A stretch of 64,000 nt of DNA from Tetrastigma voinierianum (GCA_016808115.1 JAEQBH010005397.1:1-64000); one strand, 5' to 3'. Positions 31,871 through 43,769 are shown, counted from the first letter of the stretch. Made by a program: numbers and translations. The notes: generated from the sequence alone by a model not told the origin.

Positions 31871-32430
31871 CCCATCTGGAGGTTGTCCGTAGATGGGGCC
31901 GCTAATGCCCACGGAAGCGAAGCAGGGTTGATTCTTACCTCCCCGGATGGGATCGACGTGGAATATGCACTCGGTTGGATTAGAGCCTCCAGCCAGCGAA
32001 GCGGAAATATGAAATTTGTCGTCTTGGACTTAACCTCGCCCACTCCATGGAGGTTGATCAACTAAAGGTATGCAGCGATTCCCAGCTGGTGGTAAAGCAT
32101 ATAGAAGATGACTACGAAGCGAAAGGCGAAAAAATGATCCTTTATCTCAAGACGGTACATGAGTTGCTCAAAAAATCCGTACGGGTTCAGGTCAAACACA
32201 TCCTAAGAATGAAGAATTCACAGGCGGACGCCCTGGCTAAGCTAGCAACGGCGTCGCAAGAAGACTTAGACAGAAGGGTACTAGTCGAGCACCTTATGGA
32301 ACCTTCAGTAGATGTTAACAACGACGAGGTCCTCCCAGTAATGGCTGCCAGAAACTGGATGGGATCCCATCTTGGTATTTGCTCATTGAACGGGATGTTA
32401 TCCGGTGATAGAAGGAGGCATATAAACTAA
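31871..32430 (+). pseudogene. Second (archaeal-type) RNase H of the Tat element
   Basis: The frames 31883-32065 and 32047-32430 give 'SVDGAANAHGSEAGLILTSP', 'IDVEYALGW', then 'VCSDSQLVVKHIEDDYEAKG', 'VKHILRMKNSQADALAKLAT'. This fits the RVT_3-type RNase H (YVDGASN..G.GAGLVL...SDSQLV...ADALAKLAS). The catalytic aspartates (VDG, SDSQ, QADA) are visible, and only one frame change interrupts the domain. This makes it the best preserved enzyme piece of the element. It would remove RNA from RNA/DNA hybrids. Confidence 0.88.
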
Positions 32431-33440
32431 GAGCAAGGTCAGCTAGGTTTGCTCTTTTGCGAGGGACCCTTTATAAATGAGGTTTTTCCGCACCCCTCCT
32501 CAAATGCATAGGAAAGGAAGATGCCAACTACGTACTTAGAGAGGTGCACGAAGGCATCTGTGGTAACCATATTGGAGCTCGGGCCTTGGCAGGAAAAACC
32601 CTTAGGCAAGGATATTATTGGCCCACGATGCTCAAAGACGCCACATAATTGGTTAGAAAGTGAAAAATCTGTCAAGAGCATGACAAGATCTCCCATCTCC
32701 CAGCCGAGCCACTGACCTCGATCATAAGCCCTTGGCCTTTTTAGCAGTGGGGATTAGACATACTTGAGCCCCTACCCATTGGAAGAGGCCAATGAAAATT
32801 CACCATTATAGGAGTGGACTACTTCACTAAATGGGTAGAGGCTGAGCCATTGGCAACAATCAACGACGAAAGATGCGCCTTCATTTGGCGATCTATGTGC
32901 GTAGGTTCGGGATCCCAAAAGCGCTTATATAAGATGGAAACTTGGAGTTATTGAAATTCAAAAACTTTTGCGTCAAGCTCGGAATCAAGAATTACTACTT
33001 GTCCCAGCTCATCCATGATCAGCGGAAGCGAGAATCCTTATAAGGACTCTCGAGTGACAGCGGGAGCTAAGTTGGAAGACCTAAGCGAGGAGTCTAGGGG
33101 TCCAAGTTCGTAAGCATAGAACCTGTGAGAGTCTCTCCACTGAACCTTGATCTCTGAAGAGAAGCGAGAGCAAAGCTGCGAAGCGAGGATTACCAACAAA
33201 AAACAGCAAGGTACTATGATCGGAAGGTCAGGCCTAATATTTTTAAGCCCGGTGACCTAGTACTCAAGAAACTCCTACCAGCAAGGAAAGACCCTACTCA
33301 CGAAGCTGGGGACCCGGTGGGAGGGACCACATCGTATCATGGTGTCTGTCTGACAACTGCCAGGCTCCAAACATAGGAGAGAAAGACCACGCAGCACTCA
33401 CGGAATGCGGCGCCTCGAGAGGTTTACCCATAAACCTCAT
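32431..33440 (+). pseudogene. Gypsy integrase remnant
   Basis: The order is: zinc-binding start near 32545 ('VHEGICGNHIGARALAGKTL' in a shifted frame), catalytic start 'GVDYFTKWVEAEPLATIND' (about 32811-32868), 'FGIPKAL' near 32910 and 'GIKNYYLS' near 32985. The C-terminal block 'GDLVLKK' follows near 33250, ending 'WEGPHRIMVS' at 33313-33342. Each sits in a different frame. The end with 'RLERFTHKPHV' corresponds to the Tat integrase tail. Confidence 0.85.
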
Positions 33441-34329
33441 GTGTAACTATTCAGCAAAGCATACTTGGTTCTTCTTCCAGTCAAATAACTTTTTGTTGTT
33501 TTATTCTGATGCGCCTACTCTCATGAATCATAATAAAAACAGGGAGCTCGGTTGCTCCCGAAATTCACAGGGCTCGGTAGGGCCTTGGAAGGTTACATGA
33601 AACATCAGACAAGTATACGTGTTTTCAAAGGATTGTACTTTTATTACAGTTACTCCAGAAAATTACAATCAGCAAAGCAACTCTCCACATCTCAGAAGGT
33701 TGCAATCAGCAAAACCGCTCTCTACACCTTAGAAAATTACAATCAGCAAGTAGCCATTCAGAAAGAAAAAAACCCCACAAGAAAGAGAAAAGGAAAGTAG
33801 GAAAAGAGGGGAGGAGAGGTATAGCATATGAAGCTGGACTTAGGCATTCAGACGAAGCCACAACAAAAAAAAAAAAAAAAAAAAAAAAAAAAGAAAGTGG
33901 GAGGAGGTTTGTATAAAGACGGGACTTGAAGCATTAAGCAATTGCCCCCTCCCTGCGTGTTCCTTGACTTGACTCATCAAATGGGTACGGGTGGGGAGAA
34001 ACCTGACTCAATGAATGGTTGGGACTGAGCAACACAACTCCAACAAATGGCGGAACAACACAACTCCAACAAATGGCATAACAAACGAGAGGCCAAATGC
34101 CGACATGACCACGAAGCAGGACAGCGCGGTGGCGTAAACCTTGAGCTTCATCGTAATACGAACTCAGGCGGAGAGAAGCGAGGAAAATGGGGCGAGTATA
34201 ACACACACACCCTCGAGGAAGGCGATTATTTATAAAGCACGAGACACGGGAAATCCACTTGATGTTACGATTCTCATAAACTAGCATTAAGCAGCGTGCA
34301 CTTTCCTAAGGGAAGGATGGCCCAGCCAC
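33441..34329. other. Tat element 3' spacer
   Basis: No protein family is visible. It includes a 28-base A-run (33865-33892) and a locally repeated 'aaattacaatcagcaaag' word (33660-33750, three times). The remainder is unassigned. Confidence 0.4.
33865..33892. repeat. A28 homopolymer
   Basis: 28 consecutive A residues follow 'caac'. This could be a small retroposon tail on the plus strand or a slippage tract. No flanking duplication was found. Confidence 0.85.
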
Positions 34330-35815
34330 GTAGCGAGACTTGAAGAGCCACGAAGCTGGAGTTCAGAGCGCGAAGCTCTGTTCAAGAGAGTCATGAAGCT
34401 CAGTTCGGCAAGGCCCAGTAGCTCAGTCCGTTAAGAGCCAAGAGGCTCGATCCGTGAAACCACTTAGCTCGGTCGATGAAAGAGCAAAGGAGCTTCCGGA
34501 TATCGAAACCCACGTGCTTCGAGACTTGAAAAGAGCCCTATGCTTCGATTCATGAAACGAAGCTCGATTCGTTAAGAGCCATGAAGCTTGGTTGTTAAAA
34601 CTTGATAGCTCGGTTGAAGAGTAAAAGCTCGGATGTCAAAGAGCCATGCTTCAGACCGAAGAGCCGTGAGCTTAGTCGTTAGAGCTACATGCTTCGATTC
34701 GACGAAGAGCAAGGAGCACCGGATATCAAAAACCACATAGCTTCGGACTTGAAAGAGCCCGATGCTTTCGGTTGTTAAGAGCCAAGAAGCTTGGTTTGTT
34801 AAGAGCCACAAAGCTCAGATATCAAAGAGCCACGAAGCTCAGTTCGAGAGAGCCACGAAGCTTAGTTCGACAAAAGCCTAGTAGCTTAGTTTGTCAAGAG
34901 CCAAGAAGCTCGGTTTGTTAAGAGCCACAAAGCTAGGATATCAAAGAGCCACGAAGCTCAGTTCGAGAGATCCACAAAGCTCAGTTCGGCAAGAGCCTAG
35001 TAGCTCAGTTCTTCAAGAGCCAAGTAGCTCGGTTTGTTAAGAGCCACGAAGTTAGGATGTCAAAGAGCCACGAAGCTCAGTTCGGCAAGGGCCTAGTAGC
35101 TCAGTTCGTTAAGAGCCCGCGAGCTCGATTCGACAAAACCCGTGCTTTCAGTTCGTCAAGAGCCCACGGCTTCCGGTTGCTTGAGGGCCTAGTAGCTCGG
35201 TCGGTTAAGAGCCCGCGAAGCTCGAGGCTTGAAAGAGTTAGGAAGCTCGGTTCGGTAGAGCCAATACTTTCGGTCGACAAAGCGAGGAGCTCGGATGTCA
35301 AAAACCCACGTAAGCTCAAACCCGAAGAGCCAAGTATTCGATTCGACAAGAGCCAGAGCTCGGATATTAAAGAGCCACGTAGGCTCGGATATTAAAGAGC
35401 CACGTAGCTTAGTTCAGGAGCCCCGAGCTTGGATATTAAAGAGCCACGTACCTCAGTTCAGGAGCCTAATAGCTCGGATATTAAAGAGCCACATAGCTCA
35501 GATCAGGATCCAATAGCTAGGATATTAAAGAGCCATGTAGCTCAGTTTAGGAGCCTAGTAGCTTAGATATTAAAGAGCCACGTAGCTCAGTTCAATAAGA
35601 GCCACAGAGCTCAGTTCGCTAAAAGCCCAGTAGCTCATTTCATCAAGAGCCAAGCGGCTCGAATATTAAAGAGCCATGTAGCTCAGTTCAGGAGCCCAGT
35701 AGCTCAAATATTAAAGAGCCAAGTAGCTCAGCTCAATAAGAACCACGAAGCTTAGTTTGGTAAAGAGCAATGCTTTCGATTCATCGAACAAACGGCTCTG
35801 TTGTTAGAGTCACGT
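34330..35815. repeat. Tandem array of about 25-35 bp units in the Tat 3' region
   Basis: About 1.5 kb is built from variants of 'agagccacgaagctcagttc' and 'aagagcc.agtagctcggt', alternating with 'ggatattaaagagccacgta'. More than 40 'agagcca/agagccc' starts can be counted. Unit length varies and two or three sub-types alternate, with higher-order order in 35360-35560. Any long open frame here (for example 35057-35395) is a by-product of the repeat. Tandem arrays near the 3' end are common in Tat/Ogre elements. Confidence 0.92.
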
Positions 35816-36024
35816 TATTGATCATTAAATGTCTCGATATTCGAAAATTGTTAAGTGACAAGCCGATATGACCGGATAAACCAAAGTGTCATCTAAAACA
35901 GAAGGTCAAGAAAGGGTATAAAGGCAAACATCAACAGATCAACAAAAATCAGAGTCAGCATTACAGAAATCCAAGGCTCAAAGCCTCAAAGTTAATAAAA
36001 TAAGAAGTAACTACAGGGAAAAGC

Positions 36025-38320
36025 CTAAACGTCTGAATCAGGGCTCCGAGCAGCATGTACTTCAAAGGGTGAAGTACCAGCAACCGAGGTAGGAGAGCCT
36101 GCCTCTGCAGGAGCCTCAACATCAGGTTCACCAGGGAGAGGAACAGAGCTGGGGGCATCTGCAAGCACCATGGGGTCCGCTTCATCGTTAAAGTCAGACT
36201 CTTCCGCCTCCCCCTCTATAGGAACTTGGAAGTTGAAATCCAAACCCGGGAAAACCTTAGTAGCCTTACAACGAAAGGCAAGCCACCTGGAGGCCCACAA
36301 GGTATAGGCCTCGTCTCTCAGCTCGACGATCACCCCTTCCTTTTGATTGACCAAGGCCTCCTACCTCTGAAGATCCCTGTGAAGCCCATGGCATTCCTCA
36401 GTTAAGCGCTCCACGGAGCTCATGGCCTTAGAAGCCTCTTGGCTGACCCGGCTTAGTGTCGCGGCTTTGATGCGCAACTCGTCTCGGACCACTTATAGCT
36501 CATCCCTGGCCACCTGCAGCTCGTCCGCTCGTAGCTCATCCTCGGTAACCCTAAGCTCGCCCCGAGCCTTCTCTTCCTTATCTTCAGCCTGGGCCTTCGA
36601 CGTCGTGATGTACTTTAGGTCCGATTTATACTTCCCGACGTCCTCGCTAAGGCGCTGCACCTGAGCTCGAAGGTCGACATTCTTGGCGGTCAAGGAAGCG
36701 ACCTTGGCTCTACTTGCTTTCACTACTTTAACAGAGCCCTCGGCAAGGCTGGCCCTCCTCGCCAGGCTCTTCATATAGGTGGCCATCTGCAGAAACAAGA
36801 TAAAATTAACAAATAGTTTGGAGCAACGATGAAACAAACAAATAAAGGCATCTGGACTTACGGTAGCCACTCCCTGAAGTGATAGGGCCAGAACATCCCC
36901 AACGAACTTGATAATCGCCCTCTTGGTTTAGAATCAGTAGGCGGACGATATAACCTCGGTAATACAGGCCTGCACTCTCGAGAAGCAGTCCTCATCCATC
37001 TCGGGGCCAAAATGCTTCCTCCCTCGTCACCAGGGCGCCGCCGGAAGAAAGAGCCTCAGCGGATCTTTAGTGAGGGACTCCTCATGAAAATAAAACATCA
37101 GCTATCTGAAGAAGGTTCGACGGTCCTCTCGGGGGGACTCCTGGCTATCACGGGCCTCAGAGAACTGAACTATGGACCTATCATCTTTGACACCTCAGCC
37201 GTAGGATGTTGCGGGCGACCTCTCACCTCGGGTGCCCTGAGTGGTGGGTGCTCCCGGGTGGGCGATGGCGGAGGGCGCCCCCGACCCGGGACTTTGCCTC
37301 GAGGGCGCATAGGCGTCTCGGGTGTGGACCTTGCACTTAGCGCTTCTTTTCTTCTTCGATAAAATTCAACTCGGGCTTGAAGCTCTTCCTGAGAAGGCTT
37401 CATGGCAGGAAAGTTGAGTGGCCCAGAAGTGGAGGGGTCGAGATAGCTTCACGCCGAGGCTGGGGAGTGCAGAAGGTTCCTTGGAAGGCGGGAATGTCTG
37501 ACCCTAATGAGTTCGGAATATGTCCGCGGACGACATTTAACCAGCTTCCGCTTCACCTCCTCATCCTCGAAGCCCAGTAGGACAGATACCTGAGGCAACA
37601 CAGCAGGCAAAGTTAAGGAATACCTCATAGCCGGGAAAAAAAAACCCTATGCTAACACCAAGGCGGAGGAAAACTCACGCAAATTCTCTAGGGCAGTCCA
37701 TATTGTCGGAATGACAAGCGTATCCTCTGAATTCGATGGGTTGTACTCCACGATTACGACTTTGGGTAAAGCTAATACGCGTTCAGCCTTCAATGTTTAT
37801 GGGAGGATGGAAGATCTGAAATGATCAGACTGGCACTAGACCGTTTGGAAATATACAAAAAGCCCTCTACGACCTCTTTCACACTAAAGAAGTCCAACAG
37901 TAGAGCTATGCTAGGAACGTGGAGGCCCTTGTCCCTAAAAACGACCAAAAGGCCTACCAAAACACCCTAGAAATTGGAAGAAAGTTGGGACGGACAAACG
38001 TTGAAGAACTGTAAGACGTTCTTGATAAAGGGATCTGGAAGGAAGCGGAGACCGTTGTCGGTAGCTTGAAGAAGTAGACCATCTTGAGAACTTGGACTAT
38101 ATAGGAGGTGAGAAGGTCAGGGCACCAGACTCGAACGCTAAGAGGGGGCCTGTAGCGGGTAACAAAGGTTTTTTCATAAAGGGGTTCGACCCGACTAGGA
38201 CCCACGACATCCGCATACCTCACGTTAGCCCTCAAATATTTGGAACCGCCAGGGTACTTTAAACTTACTCAATTTTTCCTCGCTTCTGTGGAGGGGAATG
38301 ATGACCCACCTGAGCCTCAT
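36025..38320 (-). pseudogene. Antisense three-exon gene of the Tat element (Transposase_28-like)
   Basis: A gene on the opposite strand to gag-pol has exons at about 38320-37679, 37589-36862 and 36786-36025. Both introns (37678-37590 and 36861-36787) have GT-AG ends. Exon 1 resembles the 'putative gypsy type transposon' family (PF04195): 'PLSVRVWCPDLLTSYIVQVL' and, after a frameshift, 'VPSIALLLDFFSVKEVVEGF'. Exon 2 carries 'LLGFEDEEVKRKLVKCRPRT' then a Pro/Arg-rich stretch. Exon 3 opens 'MATYMKSLARRASLAEGS' and is a coiled coil to about residue 130, then an acidic tail ending 'AARSPDSDV'. The function of these proteins is unknown. In-frame stops in exons 1 and 3 make this copy defective. Confidence 0.75.
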
Positions 38321-38916
38321 CCCAATTCATGACGGCAAGACACTCGTGATCCCCGCCGCATCCGCCTTAACTCCCACTTCTTTAGCGGGCCTTCCCCCCT
38401 GGTGCACAAACATGGCTGATAATGATGGGGCGAGGAAGTATGCATGATTGAGTGAGTATAAGAGGAGACAAATAGTGACCACCAAGGACCCAATAACCTG
38501 TAGAATAAAGAAAAGGTAAATAAAGTGAAAGAAGACGCATTTCAAGCTAGGAAGAAAATAAAAGAGATCGCACTTGCTAGATAGAAATAACGCAAATCAC
38601 TAAGAGAGTCTTGAGCAAATGACTTAGAAGACTCGAAAGAAAATCCAAAACCGCAAAGAAAGGCCTGAAGAATAAGGGATATGGTTTAAATAAAGAATGG
38701 AGGTGTCTAAAAACAATTTGTGAAACGCCAATAAATGGACGAAAAGTCAGAGATGATAGCTTTTACCGCCATCGCGGCACGATCGATGTTGGCGTGCCAG
38801 ATCAATAAACCCGCTCGCCACACCCGGCCGCCGATCCAAGAACAACTCCAGCCTCATCTGCTCGCCTCATAAGTGGCCGAGGGGTAACTGATTGCGCTTC
38901 TAAAATCAGCCGCATA
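38321..38916. other. Spacer upstream of the antisense gene
   Basis: The antisense gene's promoter should lie here (to its right). No TATA box or gene is clear. The 72-codon minus frame 38327-38545 is hydrophobic at its start but matches nothing I know. Confidence 0.35.
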
Positions 38917-41900
38917 AGTGTCACGCCTCGAATCCCGATCACCCATTCACATGGATCCAACTCGGCTTCGGATGCCAGACCAAGCAATCGGGGTCTTTAC
39001 CCGATTTTTTTTTTTAAAAGCTGGGACTGCACTGGTTACGTCACATCTATGGGCTTAATCAAAAAAGAATCACCACTGCAGTGGTGTCCATCAAAATCTA
39101 TATACATCGAACCTACTTTTATAAACATAAAACTTTACTTTCTTGAGATTATAAATCAGAGTACTTAATAATCTATACGAGGAACTTTGCAGGTCGTGGC
39201 CCACTGTATGCATGCTCAGCTGACGCCTTCCTCCCGTACCTACACGGATTAAACCTGCCAGTTTTTACTTTTAGCGGGGAAACATTTCGTATATATAGCA
39301 TTTAACGTATTAAAACACAAGGTATAGTTATAATTGCAGAATGGCATTATAAAACTTATACGGTACTTATATTCATTCTGTGGACTTAGAGTTACAACAC
39401 TCCTTATCTGGTGATTTACAGTTTATTCACATCGACTCCCGAGGTGCTATAACTCATTCTTAACCACGAGTTTATATATGTTCTGCAGATACCCGAGGTA
39501 TCACAGCGCAGATTTACGGAACTTATACCCCCGGCCTTACTAAACTTCTTATATAATCGCTCTACTTTAACTTATAAATGGGTCTTACTTGAACTTATAC
39601 TGGTCTTATAGAACTTGGACATGTATTTCGATCTTATGCCATGTCTCATTTATAATATAATGTATCTTATGGAACTTATGACCGGGTCTTAAGGTAATCC
39701 TGGATATATTTTGATCTTACATGTCTTATGGTGAGTTATTATACTTCATCTTTACGGGAACTTATAATGATCTTACGGAATCTATATCGGTCTTTATAGA
39801 ACTGAAGCATGGGCTTCAGATCTTTATACATGTCTTGCAGAGTAATATGCTTCTATCTTACTTGAAACTATAACGTCTTGTTAATCCTTGACATGTATTT
39901 CGCATCTTATACGTCTTGCGTATATATACTTATCTCACTTTAATCCTTATGACCGATCCCACGTACGAGCAATCTTTAGGTACTAATCGTGAATCCGATC
40001 AGACCGGACTTATCCAGAGATGTGGATAATCAGAGATGTGATACCCTTTAGGTACCACGTAATCAAACTCGCATTGCATCGTAAACTCTAATTAAATACG
40101 TGGAGTACCCGTGAGGGTAATTGCCAAATGTGACCAGGAGCACAGATGAACTTGTTCCAGATACTGGAGACCTGTGGGTACCATGCAGGTCAGACTCGAT
40201 ACAGATGTATCGACACAGAGAATCGGGAGGTACTACGAATCCTAATCAAATATAAGAGCACCCAAGAAAGACTACAGAATCCTATTAGATACAGACTCTA
40301 TCGGGCAAAGGAGCACCTCTGCAGAGTACAAGGTGTAGATCATGTATTCAAAGGACTCATCAGATGTATGAGGTCTTATGAATGAAGGTGGATTTATACG
40401 TATACTGACGCTTCATCGATGGAGTACCCGTGAGGTAAATTATAAGACTTATACGACACGACTTTATCGACACGCAGAGCACCATGGCAAGGCATGGTGA
40501 GACTCATACGTATATTTGACTTCATCGATGCAGGAGTACCCGGTACTAGCAGGACTTATATGAGCACGGACTTATCGTGTGATGCAGAGCAACGTGAGGG
40601 TAATTATAGGATTTATACGTATACTCGACATTAGTCCTTCGTGAGGCACAGAGACCAGATGCAGATCACAGATCTACTATACTTTAAGTAAATCCTGAGC
40701 GCCACCGGATCTGGTAAAATTTATCTTGCCGTGACCGTAATTCCATTTGCCGATACTTAGTATACCCGTAGGGGGTACTACCAGCTTTTATACTTTCATT
40801 AGAATCATACTTAGAGTACTTAGGTACTAATAGATCTATACTTGCTCCACCACATTTTCCGGAGTACCCGTGAGGGTGTCACCTGGACTTATACTCATTC
40901 TAATTCAGAGGAGCTATAGAGCTCTTCAAATACAGGAGTGATCTGGGGAGGGTGTTTAAGGGGTAATCCTAACAGATGCCAGAGTACCATGGTACTATAT
41001 AGAACTTAATCAGATACGTGGAGCACCCGAGGTGCACCATATAGCAACACAGCAGGCAACTCAGAGGTACCATGCACACATACAGAGGTAACGAGGTACA
41101 TCCGCATCTCTTTACCATATCCGTACTCTTTATTCCATTCGTAGTCCATCATATAACTGTTAGATTACCCAGACCAAATACGGAACGAGGGCAGGACACG
41201 CACAATGGCACCGGCTGTACAACAGCAGACAGACAGCTGTCATCGACTAATCACCGTGAGAGCATCTAAGTACTCAGGTGCCAAGTGATTTGGCCGAGTG
41301 CCGAGGCACTAACTGGGGGAGTGGCACTCAAGTACTAATGTGCCAAGCACGCAGCTGAGGTGCCAGCCAGACTAATCGTAGAGTACTGCTACTAATGCCA
41401 GCACACTGTGAGAGTGCTGGTTGGCTCCAATAATCGGTCTTGGTGTAAATTTTATAAATTATAAGAGTTCACACTTACTATCTTAGTAGTAGAGCAATAT
41501 TAGCTGCTATTATACGCTCATGACAGATCGTATCTGGATTACTGGTAAGGTATGATGATGCTAATCAAGCACCTTAATCATGTATTCTATTCTTCTATGA
41601 ATCTACGTTATCAGGAATTAATCATTCCAATCGGATCTCCAAATCTGCCAAGTGGCATTTTCATGCCAACTTAGTCTACACTGATTTTATTGAGGGACAG
41701 TTTGAAATATTTATTTTCCAGTGCCTTTGTCTCAAAGATGACATTGATCTTTATACTTTAAATTTAAGGTGTTAAGGGTTCTATTCCAACCGGAATCACT
41801 CCCATCTGGAGCACCGAATCTCAAGCACACCAAACAACTCCTGACTCCATCATGATCAACTCGACGTGTGAATGGGCTTTGCATACAAATTTCACTTATA

Positions 41901-43013
41901 AAATTTTTGGCCATCGAGCCAGAACCTGAGATACTTATTAAATATTTTCTTGTTCTCCTTGAAGTTCATTTTGCATTGCTCTGAACTTACTCAAATCGGA
42001 TAAGAAAATATGTTGAAGTGCCACAAAATAATAAATTGGTCGTAATTAGGAAAACTGTATCAGAAGTCCCACTGGTAGAACTTAACTTCCTAATAGACTC
42101 AGCCAAAACACTGTGAATCGAAGTTCTACTGGTGAACTTGTTCCATCGTAGAAGACACCCGAGAACGCCTGCATCGGTGCCTTCCACCTTTCCAATATGT
42201 TTCAACCCAAATCAACTCTATACCTCACATAATCACTTCAAGATGCTTCATTCATCTTATAATCCTTTTCTACTCAATCCCTCCTTCAATATTACTTATC
42301 TTAGTTCAAAAAGACTTATCATGAATTACTTCAAAACCCATTCGATATGGGTTATAACTCATACACAAATCAAACTCAAGGATTTATTAGGATTTATTCT
42401 AAACCCTAATTCAATTACTCTTAATTAACCATGAATTCATCCTCAAGAGAGGATTTCATGAGCTTCTTGTGCCATATGGGGTTTTACCCACCTTACTTGC
42501 CATCATTTTTGGGTTAAGATGAAACCCTAGCAAAACCCCATGTTTGGGGACAAACTACTAACCAACCAAGCATGGCAATTCATACATAATCTCTTAGAAT
42601 CCATAGCCAAAGTTAGTTTCCATACCTTTTTGGACTTGATCCCTCCTTTTTCTTCTCCTCTTCTTCTTCCTCTTCCTCTTCTTCTCTCTTTTCACGATTT
42701 TGCCCTCCTCACAAAATGAGACCCGATTCCCAGTCTTTAAATTCCCCATGTTAGCTAAGGCCTTGTTTGGCCATCAAAAACCCATTTTAGATTTAGCTTT
42801 CTCTAATTGCCATAGCCCTTCAACCATTATTAAACTTTCAATTTACCATTGTTCATTTTGGCCCATAGTCTCTTCAATTTATGACTTTTAAGCCCCTTTT
42901 GGATGATTACAATTTATCCTTAAATCTTGTAAATTTCAGGGTCCTTGTTTCCATGTTTCGCATTTAACTCACGAAACATTTATACCATCTTACAAAATGC
43001 CCTAAACATGTCA
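38917..43013 (+). mobile_element. LTR-like block of another gypsy family
   Basis: The left edge reads TGTCACGCCTCGAATCCCGA, a common gypsy LTR opening. About 4.1 kb follow without any coding match up to the Tat 3' LTR. It includes a degenerate array (39300-41400), a CT-rich tract (42645-42700) and 'aaaaccctag'-type text often seen in long plant gypsy LTRs. The right edge is uncertain (about 43013-43040). It may be a solo LTR or LTR plus untranslated sequence inserted in the Tat 3' region. Confidence 0.45.
39430..41060. repeat. Degenerate short-repeat region (GTACCCGTGAGGG motif)
   Basis: Variants of 'gagtacccgtgagggtaatt' occur near 40103, 40421, 40530, 40587, 40764 and 40862. Related 'acccgaggt' words lie near 39440, 39493 and 41026. 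They are mixed with recurring 'gacttatac', 'cttatgg' and 'acttataa' words. Spacing is irregular, so this is a decayed array. Confidence 0.7.
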
Positions 43014-43042
43014 GCTTGCTAGGGTATATTTCGGGAGTGTTC

Positions 43043-43655
43043 TGATAAGCCCGAATGTAGGCCGGGAAAGAGCCTAAAATGGTGGCATCCTCCATGGGGC
43101 GGTGAAGAAAGAGCTGCCTTGAGGACTCGACCCATATGTGTCTTGAAGGTCACTCTCAAAGAGTAAGACTAGGGCCCAAAACTAAGCCTAGGGCCGAAAC
43201 CAAGCCCAACAGACTGGACGGGTGACGAGGATAATCCATTGTCCACCAGTTAAGTCGTAAGAAAGGAAAGCACCCTACCTTCATGATTCGATATCTACCC
43301 ATTAAGGGAAATAAGATCTCCCACGATTATGGCTCTCTAATTATCCTCTAATATTCAGTTAGCGATAAGGAAAGAAGATCCCCCTTGAAATTGGGAGATG
43401 TCGTATCACCATCAGCGAGAAAGTCGCCGTGATCATCCGCTATAAATATCGGCGATCCCGCCCAAAAGAAGATGCGGTCATAAGGCCATCGCCAGTTCGT
43501 TCTTTACTTTTCATAGAATATTGACTTAGGCATCGGAGAGGTGGCGAGCACATCCCGCGGATCACCCGCTGGTCACGGGTTCTGGCTTGTGATTTGGCTG
43601 ACGGGCCAAACTCGGCGACCTAAGGCGCTACGCTTTATATCGACAGAAAAGCACC
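43043..43655 (+). repeat. 3' LTR of the Tat element
   Basis: It starts TGATAAGCCCGAA and matches 25648-26240 along its length, with clear divergence and small indels. The preceding bases ('ttcgggagtgttc') are only a weak polypurine tract. Confidence 0.8.
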
Positions 43656-43687
43656 ATCAATAAAAATTATAGTGAAAAGGAAATAAC

Positions 43688-43689
<2 letters not shown>

Positions 43690-43767
<78 letters not shown>
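43690..43767. repeat. (TA)39 microsatellite
   Basis: 78 bases of pure TA between the Tat 3' LTR and the next LTR-like block. Such a long pure run is likely polymorphic and hard to sequence. Confidence 0.95.

Positions 43768-43769
<2 letters not shown>

Larger units (their letters stand above)
25648..43655 (+). mobile_element. Tat-lineage Ty3/gypsy element with antisense gene
   Basis: Related direct repeats at 25648-26240 and 43043-43655 bound an 18-kb unit. Plus-strand order is gag (26304-27102 and 29073-29510), protease (about 29930-30400), RT (30640-31230), RNase H (31880-32330) and integrase (32540-33440). Then come a tandem array (34330-35815) and an opposite-strand three-exon gene (38320-36025). 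The second, archaeal-type RNase H after the RT region and a 3' extra gene are marks of the Tat/Ogre group. Two blocks are foreign: 27103-29072 in gag and 38917-43013 before the 3' LTR. All plus-strand frames are interrupted. Confidence 0.8.

Noticed and set aside
34330..35815. CRISPR-like array of short repeats
   Set aside because: Units are contiguous and degenerate without unique spacers, and the context is a plant retroelement.
37012..37362. 116-codon plus frame with Gly/Arg-rich tail
   Set aside because: It is the antisense of exon 2 of the antisense Tat gene, whose motif LLGFEDEEVKRKL fits the family.
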